Source of the DNA: Streptomyces sp. PTY087I2
GTDB taxonomy: Bacteria; Actinomycetota; Actinomycetes; Streptomycetales; Streptomycetaceae
NCBI RefSeq assembly: GCF_001687325.1
Contig: NZ_LZRD01000020.1
Span: 102,317 to 166,316, forward strand
Length of the DNA: 64,000 nt
Reading direction: 5' to 3'
Each line of letters begins with the position of its first letter. The first letter of the stretch is position 1. Under the pieces are notes generated by a model. It was not told the origin of the DNA. It did not search any database and saw only the letters and a list, made by a program, of their open reading frames with translations. Both the position numbers and the translations under genes were made by a program. Shown here piece by piece: positions 32,955 through 41,104 of this stretch.

Positions 32955-33120
32955 CTAGGGCCTTTCGTTTGGATCAGGTCGGATCAGGGAGCGGGGTCCG
33001 GTGCGTGCAGCTGCAAGGCGGAGGATTGAGGCAACGCGGAGCGTTGGTGATTGACGACAACGCCGCAGATGTGCGTGCCGGACCCCGCGAGCCCGACATG
33101 ATCCAAACGAAAGGCCCTAG
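32955..33120. mobile_element. MITE-like element, 166 bp with 22-bp perfect terminal inverted repeats
   Basis: The 22 bases from 32955 (beginning CTAGGGCCTTTCGTTTGGAT) recur as an exact inverted copy at 33099-33120. The outermost CTAG may be part of the target or of the repeat. Inside, GGGGTCCGG and CCGGACCCC form a second inverted repeat, so the whole element can fold back. There is no ORF for a transposase. It ends one base before the malic enzyme stop codon position (33122-33124). It would need a transposase supplied by a related IS; CTAG targets are typical of some IS5-group elements. Confidence 0.8.
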
Positions 33121-33121
33121 G

Positions 33122-34558
33122 TCAGACGGTCGTGGAGGGGGTGGTGGCGGTGGCGCCGGCGGCCTTCGCGGCGGCGCGTACGGCTCCGGCGACCGCGCCC
33201 GCGACCTTGTCGTTGAAGACCGAGGGGATGATGTAGTTCGCGTTGACCTCGTCCTCGGCGACCACGTCGGCCAGGGCGCCGGCGGCGGCGAGCATCATCT
33301 CCGTGTTGACGGTGCGGGACTGAGCGTCCAGCAGACCGCGGAAGACACCCGGGAAGACCAGCACGTTGTTGATCTGGTTGGGGAAGTCCGAGCGGCCGGT
33401 GGCGACGACCGCGGCCGTCTGACGGGCGATCGCGGGGTCGACCTCGGGGTCCGGGTTCGCGAGCGCGAACACGATCGCGTCGTCCGCCATCGCGGCGACG
33501 TCGTCGCCGTTCAGCACGTTCGGGGCGGAGACGCCGATGAAGACGTCGGCGCCGACGACGGCCTGCTTGAGGGTGCCGGTGACACCTTCGGGGTTGGTGT
33601 TGTCGGCGATCCAGCGCAGCGGCGAGTCGGGGTCGGCGGCGACCAGGTCCTCGCGTCCGGCGTGCACCACTCCGTGGATGTCGGCGACCACCGCGTGCTT
33701 GACGCCCGCGGCGATGAGCAGCTTCAGGATGGCCGTACCGGCCGCGCCCGCGCCGGACATGACGACCCGTACATCACCGATGCTCTTGCCCACCACGCGC
33801 AGGGCGTTGGTGAGGGCGGCGAGCACGACGATCGCGGTGCCGTGCTGGTCGTCGTGGAAGACGGGGATGTCGAGGGCCTCGCGCAGCCGGGCCTCGATCT
33901 CGAAGCAGCGCGGCGCGGAGATGTCCTCCAGGTTGATGCCCGCGAAGCCGGGGGCGATGGCCTTGACGATCTCGACGATGGCGTCGGTGTCCTGGGTGTC
34001 CAGGCAGATCGGCCAGGCGTCGATGCCCGCGAAACGCTTGAAGAGGGCCGCCTTGCCCTCCATGACGGGCAGCGCGGCCTTCGGGCCGATGTTGCCGAGG
34101 CCGAGCACCGCGGAGCCGTCCGTCACAACTGCGACGGAGTTGCGCTTGATGGTGAGGCGGCGCGCGTCCTCGGGGTTCTCGGCGATCGCCATGCAGACGC
34201 GGGCGACGCCGGGGGTGTAGATCATCGAGAGGTCGTCACGGTTGCGGATGGGGTGCTTGGACGCCATCTCGATCTTGCCGCCGAGGTGCATGAGGAACGT
34301 ACGGTCGGAGACCTTGCCCAGCACGACGCCCTCGATGTCGCGCAGACCTTCGACGATCTCGTCCGCGTGCGAGGTGGAGGTGGCGGCGATGGTGACGTCG
34401 ATCCGCAGCTTCTCGTGGCCGGACGCGGTCACGTCGAGGCCGGTGACCGAGCCCCCGGAGGACTCGACGGCCGTGGTGAGCTGGGAGACCGCGGTGCCGC
34501 TCGCGGGCACCTCCAGCCGGACCGTCATCGAGTACGAGACGCTGGGCGCCGTTGCCAT
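33122..34558 (-). CDS. NAD-dependent malic enzyme with N-terminal ACT domain
   Basis: A 478-residue enzyme converting malate to pyruvate and CO2 with NAD(P)+. The N-terminal 80 residues (SYSMTVRLEVPASGTAVSQL ... LRDIEGVVLGKVSDRTFLMH) are an ACT-like domain, which in other enzymes binds amino acids for allosteric control. The malic domain follows, with YTPGVARVCMAIAENP, the metal-binding IPVFHDDQHGTAIVVLAAL and the nucleotide-binding VVMSGAGAAGTAILKLL. ATG 34558 is preferred because GAAGGA lies 8 bases upstream; an ATG at 34588 adds 10 residues. A MITE has inserted immediately after the stop. In Streptomyces such enzymes link the TCA cycle to pyruvate and acetyl-CoA supply. Confidence 0.9.
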   Translation of the reverse strand: MATAPSVSYSMTVRLEVPASGTAVSQLTTAVESSGGSVTGLDVTASGHEKLRIDVTIAATSTSHADEIVEGLRDIEGVVLGKVSDRTFLMHLGGKIEMASKHPIRNRDDLSMIYTPGVARVCMAIAENPEDARRLTIKRNSVAVVTDGSAVLGLGNIGPKAALPVMEGKAALFKRFAGIDAWPICLDTQDTDAIVEIVKAIAPGFAGINLEDISAPRCFEIEARLREALDIPVFHDDQHGTAIVVLAALTNALRVVGKSIGDVRVVMSGAGAAGTAILKLLIAAGVKHAVVADIHGVVHAGREDLVAADPDSPLRWIADNTNPEGVTGTLKQAVVGADVFIGVSAPNVLNGDDVAAMADDAIVFALANPDPEVDPAIARQTAAVVATGRSDFPNQINNVLVFPGVFRGLLDAQSRTVNTEMMLAAAGALADVVAEDEVNANYIIPSVFNDKVAGAVAGAVRAAAKAAGATATTPSTTV

Positions 34559-34592
34559 GGCCGAGTCCTTCGCTTTCCTTAGCTTCATTGCC

Positions 34593-34622
34593 GCACATCC
34601 GGAGCATGGGTTCCGGATGTGC
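34593..34622 (-). promoter_or_regulatory. Perfect inverted repeat upstream of the malic enzyme gene
   Basis: GCACATCCGGA (34593-34603) pairs with TCCGGATGTGC (34612-34622) around 8 bases, 35-64 bp before the ATG. It could be an operator or an mRNA leader hairpin; no regulator motif is recognised. Confidence 0.5.
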
Positions 34623-34995
34623 TTTCCGATCGTCGCACCTACCGACTGGTAGCCGGTAATGACTGCCGTCTTTCGGAAAGTAGTTTCCACCATACGAGAG
34701 ATCACCCGTTCGGCGGAACCCCCAACGGGCCGGAAAGCCGCCGACGGACCGCCCACAACGAGAACAGACCCGCGCCACCGGGAGGTGACGCGGGTCTGTC
34801 TTTTACGTCCAAGTGGCACCGGCCCGCCATGCTCGCCTCGCGGCAAGTGGTCGCTCGAAGCGACGAAGGTTGGGCCCGGGGGCTTGGATCGAGCCGGTGC
34901 CAGTACCAAGGTAACAAAGACCCCGGAAAAGTGATTCCCGTGCGCCGGGTTGACTCGCGGAACCCTCCCGCGTCGGTCCCCCGGCGCCGCGGGCA
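34623..34995. other. Gene-free region between malic enzyme and HelD, with possible structured RNA
   Basis: Holds the malic-enzyme promoter side, a terminator hairpin at 34764-34799, and a long-range inverted repeat TGGCACCGGC/GCCGGTGCCA (34814-34823 and 34893-34902). No ORF is supported. The combination could represent a small RNA, but no promoter is obvious. Confidence 0.45.
34764..34805. terminator. Hairpin terminator between malic enzyme and HelD genes
   Basis: ACAGACCCGCG pairs with CGCGGGTCTGT around a loop that has its own CACC/GGTG stem. On the plus strand it is followed by TCTTTT, so it works best for a plus-strand transcript although only minus-strand genes flank it. Confidence 0.65.
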
Positions 34996-37368
34996 TCAAT
35001 CCCTGAGCAGGTCCGGCACCCCGTCCTCGTCCGGCATGTCCCGCTCCCCCGAGACCACCGTGAGCTGCTGCGTCGCCCGGGTCAGCGCCACGTACAGCAC
35101 GCGCAGCCCGGCCGGGGACTCGTCCGCGATCTCCGCCGGCGAGACGACCACCGTGGCGTCGTACTCCAGCCCCTTGGCCTCCAGGCTGCCCAGCGCCACC
35201 ACCCGCTCCCCCAGCTCCGCGAGCCACTCGCGGGCCTGGGCGCGCCGGTTCATCGCGACGACCACGCCGACCGTGCCGTCCACCTCCGCCAGCAGCCGGG
35301 CGGCCTCCTCGCGGACCGTGGCGGCCAGCTCCCCGTCGCGTACCGGCTCGAAGCGCGGCACGACCCCGGTCGAGCGGACCGCCGCCGGGGACTCCATGCC
35401 GGGCATGGCCAGCGCCAGCACCTTGGCGGCCAGCTCCGCGATCTCCGCCGGGTTGCGGTAGTTGACGGTGAGGGTGAAGCGGCGGCGCGGCCGGGAGCCG
35501 AGCGCCTCGTCCCGGGCCGCGGCCGCCTCGTCCGGGTCGGACCAGGAGGACTGGGCCGGGTCGCCGACGATCGTCCAGGTGGCGTGCCGGCCCCGGCGGC
35601 CGACCATGCGCCACTGCATCGGGGTGAGGTCCTGCGCCTCGTCGACGATGACGTGCGCGTACTCGGTGCGCTCCGCCGCGAGCCGTTCGGCCCGCTCCCA
35701 CTGGGTCTCCTCGCGCTGCGGCATCAGCTCCTCAAGACCGGTGAGCTGGTCCAGCGGGTCGGCTTCACGCTTGCGCTTGGGCCGGGCGGGGGTGCCCAGC
35801 AGCGCCTGGAGCTCGTCCAGGAGCGCCACGTCGTGGACGGAGAGCGGACCGTTTCCGTCCGCGCCCAGGCGCTTCAGGGAACGGGCCAGGCGGCGCACCT
35901 CACCCTGGTTGAGGATGCGCCGGGACCAGCGGCCGAGCCGCCGCTCGTCGGCCATCGCGGCCAGCACCCGGCGGGGCGTCAGCTCCGGCCACCAGGCGTC
36001 CAGGAACTCCAGGAACGGGGTCTCGGTGGAGACGTCCTCGTCGAACGAGGAGCGCAGCTCCGCGATCAGTTCCGGGTCGGTGTAGCGGCCGCGCCCGGAG
36101 GACTTGCTCCACAGGGCGTCCAGCAGGAGCTTGCGGGCGCGCGGGCGCAGCAGGTTGACCGGGGCGGTGCCGCCGAGCACGTTGTGCCGGATGCGGCGCA
36201 GCTCGTCGGCCTCCAGCTCGATCCGGGCCCCGAAGGCGACGACGCGCAGCCGGGTGGGGGTGGCCGGGGCGGCCGCCGGCGCGGGTTCGTCCCCGAAGGC
36301 GAGCTGGCCGCCCTCGTCCACCGGCCGCGGGACCTCCAGCGCGCCCCGGGCCGCCTTGCGCAGCACGGGGAGCATCCGGGAGGAGCCCTTGACCCGGGCC
36401 ACGGCCGGTTCGTCGTAGGCGGTGGCTCCCTCCAGGCCCGCCGCGTCGTCGGAGAGCGAGCCGATCGCGCGGATCGCGACCTGGCCCTCCTCGCCGAGCG
36501 AGGGCAGCACCCCTTCGGTGTACGCGACCAGGAGCGGGGTGGGCGAGACGATCAGGATGCCGCCCGCGTACCGCCGCCGGTCCTGGTAGAGCAGATAGGC
36601 CGCCCGGTGCAGGGCGACGGCGGTCTTGCCGGTGCCGGGGCCGCCGGTGACCTCGGTGACGGAGGCGGCGGGGGCCCGGATGACCAGGTCCTGTTCGGCC
36701 TGGATGGAGGAGACGATGTCCCGCATGGTGTGGCTGCGGGCCTGGCCGAGCGCGGCCATCAGCGCGCCGTCCCCGATCACGGGCAGCTTCTCGCCGTCCA
36801 GGAACGCCGTCAGCTCCGGGCGCATCAGGTCGTCCTCGACCCCGAGGACCTTGCGGCCCTTGGAGCGGATGACCCGGCGGCGTACGACACGGCCCGGGTC
36901 CTTCGGGGTGGAGCGGTAGAACGGGGCGGCGGCCGGGGCCCGCCAGTCGATCACCAGCGGCGCGTAGTCGGCGTCCAGGACCCCGATCCGGCCGATGTGG
37001 AGCGTCTCGGCGATATCGGCGGTGGCGTCGTCGCGTACGGAGTCGTCGGCGGGTTCGACCGAGGTGTACGCGCCGTCCGGGCCGCGCTCCCCGTCCTTGC
37101 CGAGCAACAGGTCGATCCGGCCGAAGAGGAAGTCCTCGAACTCGCTGTTCAGCCGGTTGAGGTGGATCCCCGCCCGGAACACCTGGGCGTCCCGCTCCGC
37201 GAGCGCGCCGGGGGTACCGACCTGGCCGCGCTTGACGGCGTCGTTCATGAGGAATTCCGCCTCGTGGATCTTCTCTTCGAGGCGGTGATAAACACGGTCG
37301 AGATGCTCTTGCTCGACACCGATTTCCCGGTCCCGCAGCGATTCGACAGCGGCATCCTGCGCGGCCAC
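34996..37368 (-). CDS. HelD-like RNA polymerase-associated helicase (UvrD/Rep family)
   Basis: A 790-residue SF1 ATPase. A coiled-coil N-terminus (about 8-90, EQEHLDRVYHRLEEKIHEAEFLM), Walker A GGPGTGKTA at about 242-250 and a late UvrD-type helicase part (YAHVIVDEAQDLTPMQWRMVGRR; GDPAQSSW; NYRNPAEIAELA; LEAKGLEYDATVVV) match HelD. HelD proteins remodel RNA polymerase and recycle it from DNA. Some actinobacterial relatives (HelR) protect against rifamycins. I see no rifamycin-associated element in the short upstream region, so a housekeeping role is more likely. The GTG start at 37368 follows GAAGGGGG. Confidence 0.88.
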   Translation of the reverse strand: MAAQDAAVESLRDREIGVEQEHLDRVYHRLEEKIHEAEFLMNDAVKRGQVGTPGALAERDAQVFRAGIHLNRLNSEFEDFLFGRIDLLLGKDGERGPDGAYTSVEPADDSVRDDATADIAETLHIGRIGVLDADYAPLVIDWRAPAAAPFYRSTPKDPGRVVRRRVIRSKGRKVLGVEDDLMRPELTAFLDGEKLPVIGDGALMAALGQARSHTMRDIVSSIQAEQDLVIRAPAASVTEVTGGPGTGKTAVALHRAAYLLYQDRRRYAGGILIVSPTPLLVAYTEGVLPSLGEEGQVAIRAIGSLSDDAAGLEGATAYDEPAVARVKGSSRMLPVLRKAARGALEVPRPVDEGGQLAFGDEPAPAAAPATPTRLRVVAFGARIELEADELRRIRHNVLGGTAPVNLLRPRARKLLLDALWSKSSGRGRYTDPELIAELRSSFDEDVSTETPFLEFLDAWWPELTPRRVLAAMADERRLGRWSRRILNQGEVRRLARSLKRLGADGNGPLSVHDVALLDELQALLGTPARPKRKREADPLDQLTGLEELMPQREETQWERAERLAAERTEYAHVIVDEAQDLTPMQWRMVGRRGRHATWTIVGDPAQSSWSDPDEAAAARDEALGSRPRRRFTLTVNYRNPAEIAELAAKVLALAMPGMESPAAVRSTGVVPRFEPVRDGELAATVREEAARLLAEVDGTVGVVVAMNRRAQAREWLAELGERVVALGSLEAKGLEYDATVVVSPAEIADESPAGLRVLYVALTRATQQLTVVSGERDMPDEDGVPDLLRD

Positions 37369-37469
37369 CGAGGCCCCCTTCTTAACGGCACTGGGCAGCC
37401 GTCAACCCTATAGCGAAGGGGGCCCGGGCGCACCTGCCGACCTGCGGGCGGTCGCGCGTCGCGTCCAGC

Positions 37470-38444
37470 TCAGGCTCCGATCTCCACCAGCCGCTCGCCG
37501 TCGAAGGTCCGCACCTCGAAGCGGGCGATGTCCTCGCGGTCCATCGCCGCCCCGCCGTGCACGTACAGCGGGGCCTTGGCCGCCGGGTTCGTCGCGCCCT
37601 CGATGCCGTACCCCCACTGCGGGACGGACCAGGAGGTGACGACCTCCTCCTCGCCGGTCTTGGAGACGGCGACGAGATTGCACTTCTGCGGTCCCTTGAC
37701 GTTCTTCAGCTCCAGGACCGTGTGGGTGCCCCAGGCCTTCTCCTCCATGCCGACGGTCGCGCCGACCCGGGTGGTGGGGTCGGTCGCCGAGACCTTCTCC
37801 GTCATGTGCTCGAAGAAGGCGTCCTCGGCCGGGCTGGTGGGGTGCGGCTCGCCCACCGCCACCGATCCCCCGCCGCGGTCGTCGCCCGAGGTGACCGCGA
37901 ACGCGGCGACCGGGCCACCGACGATGAGGGCGGCGGCCGCGGCGACCCAGTACCGGCTGCGCCGGGTGCGGCGGTGGCGTTTGCGCGCGACCTCGTCCAT
38001 CAGTCCGCCGAGCAGCCGGGGCGCGGGCTGCTCGGGCACATGCGGTACGGGGCGGGCGCCGGGCACGGCGGACGGGGACTCGGAGAGCATCGCGAGCATC
38101 GGCTCCATCCCCGCGAACTCGTCGAGATGCGCGGCGCACCGGGCGCAGCCCGCGAGATGGGCCTCGAAGTCGCTCGCCTGGGCGTCGTCGAGGATGCCGA
38201 GGACGTACGCGGCGGCCGCGTCGTGCTCGGAGCCTTCGGAGCCCGCGGACCCGGGGCCGCGGCCGGAACCGGCGCCGAAGCGTCCGGACGGGGCGGAGGA
38301 GCCCGGCGGGCCGGGGACGCCGGTGAGGTGGGCGGGCCCTGAGGGGTGTGCAGGACCCGCCGCATACGGGGGACTTGAGGGACCGGACGGCGTGCGGTGA
38401 CCGGGAGGCCGGGGCCCGAACGGCTGCCACTGCTGGTCGCTCAT
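37470..38444 (-). CDS. rsuA: Anti-sigma factor (ZAS type), partner of the ECF sigma factor encoded upstream
   Basis: A 324-residue membrane protein. The N-terminal 70 residues are Pro/Gly/Ser-rich; residues of about 73-110 carry the zinc-binding anti-sigma domain with HLAGCARC (H-x3-C-x2-C). One membrane segment is at about 168-187 (YWVAAAAALIVGGPVAAFAV), followed by a 130-residue extracellular domain (VSATDPTTRVGATVGMEEKAWGTH). The zinc domain would hold the sigma factor inactive until an outside signal releases it. The start overlaps the stop of the ECF gene (GTGA/ATGA type). Relationship to S. coelicolor RsuA is from gene order and domain plan; symbol tentative. Confidence 0.8.
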   Translation of the reverse strand: MSDQQWQPFGPRPPGHRTPSGPSSPPYAAGPAHPSGPAHLTGVPGPPGSSAPSGRFGAGSGRGPGSAGSEGSEHDAAAAYVLGILDDAQASDFEAHLAGCARCAAHLDEFAGMEPMLAMLSESPSAVPGARPVPHVPEQPAPRLLGGLMDEVARKRHRRTRRSRYWVAAAAALIVGGPVAAFAVTSGDDRGGGSVAVGEPHPTSPAEDAFFEHMTEKVSATDPTTRVGATVGMEEKAWGTHTVLELKNVKGPQKCNLVAVSKTGEEEVVTSWSVPQWGYGIEGATNPAAKAPLYVHGGAAMDREDIARFEVRTFDGERLVEIGA

Positions 38445-39028
38445 GCCGTGATCCCCCTCTCTTCGAGTGCGAGCTTCATCGAACGCAGTGCGTAGAACAC
38501 CCGGGACCGCACGGTCCCGCTGGGGACACCGAGCACTTCGGCGGCCTCATTGACCGTACGCCCCTTGAAGTAGGTCTCGACCAATGCTTCCCGGTGCGCG
38601 GGCGTCAAATCTTCGAGCGCGTCCGAGAGCGTCATCAGCCACAGCGCCTTGTCGATCTCGTCCTCCGCGGGAATGACCTCCAGCGGCGACGGATCGACCT
38701 CGCGCGGCCGGGCCTGCCGGCTGCGGTGGTTGTCGATGACGATGCGCCGGGCGACCGTCACCAGCCAGGGTCGGACGGAGCCGGTGGCCCGGTTGAGCCG
38801 GCCGGCGTTCTTCCAGGCACGGATGAGCGTCTCCTGCACCACGTCCTCGGCCCGCTGGCGGTCGCCCGCGACGAGTCGGAGGACGTACGCGAGCAGCGGC
38901 CCGGCGTGTTCGCGGTACAGCGCCCGCATCAGTTCCTCGTCCGGTATCCCGGAGGGGGACGGGGGCGGCTCACTGCGATGTCGAGCCCTGGGCGGACGGT
39001 CATCGGCCACGGCCGCATCCTTGCGCAC
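38441..39028 (-). CDS. sigU: ECF sigma factor (SigU-like)
   Basis: A 195-residue extracytoplasmic-function sigma factor. Region 2 (about 33-95: EELMRALYREHAGPLLAYVLRLVAGDRQRAEDVVQETLIRAWKN is the sigma-2 core) and region 4 (about 130-185: LEDLTPAHREALVETYFKGRTVNEAAEVLGVPSGTVRSRVFYAL) are complete, with no region 3. It is translationally coupled to the membrane anti-sigma gene downstream. In S. coelicolor the pair SigU/RsuA at the equivalent position affects development and secretion; extending that here is by synteny. The GTG at 39028 leaves an unusual basic/proline-rich lead of about 28 residues. Confidence 0.85.
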   Translation of the reverse strand: MRKDAAVADDRPPRARHRSEPPPSPSGIPDEELMRALYREHAGPLLAYVLRLVAGDRQRAEDVVQETLIRAWKNAGRLNRATGSVRPWLVTVARRIVIDNHRSRQARPREVDPSPLEVIPAEDEIDKALWLMTLSDALEDLTPAHREALVETYFKGRTVNEAAEVLGVPSGTVRSRVFYALRSMKLALEERGITA

Positions 39029-39094
39029 CCGAACCTCCCGGTCGAGACCTCTGAAACGAGCTCCTGGACCATCGATACGGGGGTGGGCGCCGGT

Positions 39095-39757
39095 TCATTC
39101 AACGCCGGGCGGAATTTCTTTCTCCGGACCGTCCGGGTCAGGTGCCGCCGGTCCGAACGCGCTGCCCGTTCCCGAGGTTCTGCGCCGGTGCCGGGCGACC
39201 CGTTCGCGGTTGCCGCAGACCTCTCCGGAGCACCAGCGCCGCCGCCGGCCGCGCGAGGTGTCCAGGTAGAGGCGGTGGCAGGCCTCGCCCTGGCAGCGGC
39301 GCAGGGCGGCCCGCGCGACCGGGTCGGTGAGCAGGTCCACCGCGTCCCGGGCGACGACGGCGAGGAGCCCCGAACAGTCGGGCGCGGCGCTCAGGGCCCG
39401 TACGAGATCGCCGTCCGCGCCGCGCACCGCACGGGTTCCCGGAGGCGCCCCGGACGCCAGGGAGTTGACCCGCTCCAGCGCGCCGTCGGCCGGGGGCCCG
39501 CCGAGCTGGGCCGCCATCAACCGCGAGACGTCGGAGCGCAGTTCACGGAAGCGGACCACCCAGGTGTCGTCCAGCGCCGGCAGCACGGTGCCCGGCGGGA
39601 CGAGCCGGGCGTCGGTCAGCCACTGGGCCAAGTGTGCGGGCGCGTCGAGCTGTTCACAGGTCCCGGGCACCCCGCCCGCACGTTCCGTGGCCACCAGATC
39701 GAGGCAGATCCGGCCCGCGTCGAACCGCCACATCCGCGCACCCCTGCCCGCTGCCAT
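39095..39757 (-). CDS. CGNR zinc-finger protein
   Basis: A 220-residue protein of the CGNR family (ABATE domain plus zinc finger). The ABATE-like part (about 10-140) includes RICLDLVATERAGGVPGTCEQL. The C-terminal finger CQGEACHRLYLDTSRGRRRRWCSGEVCGNRERVARHRRR is split here for length but clearly has the CGNR signature with four zinc-ligand cysteines. Such proteins are thought to be stress-related transcription regulators. ATG 39757 is used; a GTG four codons upstream is possible. The gene is 66 bp upstream of the sigma gene and points the same way. Confidence 0.85.
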   Translation of the reverse strand: MAAGRGARMWRFDAGRICLDLVATERAGGVPGTCEQLDAPAHLAQWLTDARLVPPGTVLPALDDTWVVRFRELRSDVSRLMAAQLGGPPADGALERVNSLASGAPPGTRAVRGADGDLVRALSAAPDCSGLLAVVARDAVDLLTDPVARAALRRCQGEACHRLYLDTSRGRRRRWCSGEVCGNRERVARHRRRTSGTGSAFGPAAPDPDGPEKEIPPGVE

Positions 39758-39849
39758 GATCCCGCTCACCGCCCTGGGTCACCCGGTGGAACGACCCTCC
39801 CAGAGTGCTCCTGTCGGGGCCCGGCCGGAACCCCACTACCGTGACGGTC

Positions 39850-40488
39850 ATGAGCGATCACGGGGGAACCACGACCGGCACGGATCTCACCTTCACGGCC
39901 GATGGGCTGCTGCTGCGACCCTGGCGCGAGGAAGACGTGCCCGTGCTGCTGAAGGCGTACGACGATCCGGTGATGCGGCAATGGGTGCGACTGCCGTTGG
40001 ACACGCCCGAGGAGGCCGCCCGCTGGCTGGAGTCGCAGCGTACGGGGTGGGCATCCGGGACCCGGTTCAGCTTCGCCGTGACAGACCCGGGCCGGGGCGG
40101 GGAGGTGGTCGGCAACCTGGCGCTGAAGCGGCCCGAACCGGAGACCGGGCGGGCCGAGGTGGGTTACTGGACGGCGGCATGGGCGCGCGGCCGGGGTGTG
40201 GCACCCCGGGCGCTGGCGGCGCTCACCGACTGGGCGTTCGCGGCCTTCGCCGAGCAGGGCCTGACCCGGCTGGAGTTGCTGCACCAGGTGGACAACGCGG
40301 CCTCGTGCCGGGTGGCGGAGAAGTGCGGATACCCGTTGGCGCGGGTGATCCCGGCGCTGCCGCCGGAGTACCCGCTGGACGGCCATGTGCATGTGCGGGA
40401 GGCCCCGGCGGCCGCGACGGTCAGCCCGCCGGCGGGTCGTCGTGGAGAAGGCGCTGGAACAGGTGGTGGTCGCGCCAGCGGGCGTTGA
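39850..40488 (+). CDS. GNAT family N-acetyltransferase (RimJ/RimL-like)
   Basis: A 212-residue acetyltransferase. The fold begins LTFTADGLLLRPWREEDVPVLLKAYDD and contains the acetyl-CoA loop ARGRGVAPRALAAL at about residues 112-125. It ends LELLHQVDNAASCRVAEKCGYP, the RimJ/RimL signature for the final helix-strand. The C-terminal 25 residues (PPAGRRGEGAGTGGGRASGR) are disordered and overlap the convergent GNAT gene by 68 bp. The substrate could be a protein N-terminus or a small amine; it cannot be told from sequence. Confidence 0.85.
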   Translation: MSDHGGTTTGTDLTFTADGLLLRPWREEDVPVLLKAYDDPVMRQWVRLPLDTPEEAARWLESQRTGWASGTRFSFAVTDPGRGGEVVGNLALKRPEPETGRAEVGYWTAAWARGRGVAPRALAALTDWAFAAFAEQGLTRLELLHQVDNAASCRVAEKCGYPLARVIPALPPEYPLDGHVHVREAPAAATVSPPAGRRGEGAGTGGGRASGR

Positions 40489-40984
40489 TGTGCAGATAGC
40501 CGGGTGCGGTGCCGATCCGTTCGAACCCGGCCTTGGCGAGCACCCGTTGGGACGGGGTGTTGTCGGTGACGGTCGCCGCCTCGACGCGGTGCAGGCCCAG
40601 CCGGTCGCGGGCCGCCTCGCAGACCGCGCCGACGGCGGCGGTGGCCAGGCCGCGTCCGGCGTGGCCCTCGTCGACCCAGTAGCCGAGGCGGCCGTTGCGG
40701 AACGGGCCCCGCTCGATGCCGGAGAGCGTGAAGGCGCCGATCACCCGGTCGTCGGCGTCCGCGAGCACCCAGGGCATGGACCGCCCGGCGTCCCGGTCGG
40801 CCAGCAGCGCGGTGAGCCGGGCGGCCTGGCCCTCGACGGTGTAGAAGATCTCGGGGCGTACGGGTTCCCAGCGGCGCATGTACGCGCGGTTACGGGTGAG
40901 GGTGGCGGCGAAGGAGGGGGCGTCGGCGAGTTCGGCGGGCCGGAAGGCGACGTCCGGGGCGAGGAGATGGGTGCGGTCGGTCAT
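40421..40984 (-). CDS. GNAT family N-acetyltransferase (RimJ/RimL-like)
   Basis: A 187-residue acetyltransferase convergent with another GNAT gene. It shows VAFRPAELADAPSFAATLTRNRAYMRRWEP, acetyl-CoA loop EGHAGRGLATAAVGAV (about 110-125) and the RimJ/L finish LHRVEAATVTDNTPSQRVLAKAGFERIG. The two neighbours share only family-level similarity, so they are not a recent duplication. Length is standard. RimJ/RimL relatives acetylate ribosomal protein N-termini or confer resistance to specific compounds; which applies here is unknown. Confidence 0.87.
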   Translation of the reverse strand: MTDRTHLLAPDVAFRPAELADAPSFAATLTRNRAYMRRWEPVRPEIFYTVEGQAARLTALLADRDAGRSMPWVLADADDRVIGAFTLSGIERGPFRNGRLGYWVDEGHAGRGLATAAVGAVCEAARDRLGLHRVEAATVTDNTPSQRVLAKAGFERIGTAPGYLHINARWRDHHLFQRLLHDDPPAG

Positions 40985-41104
40985 CGGGTCACGCTAACCG
41001 GGACGGGCGCGGCTCCGGCCCAGCGGCCCGGCGAGCGGGGCCCGTATGCGGGACCGGTGTGCGGGACCTTGTGCGGGCCACGCCGACCTGGGCGTACGCC
41101 CCCC

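Noticed and set aside
34996..37368. HelD copy as a rifamycin-inducible HelR resistance gene
   Set aside because: No rifamycin-associated inverted repeat is visible in the short upstream region; a housekeeping HelD is the simpler reading.
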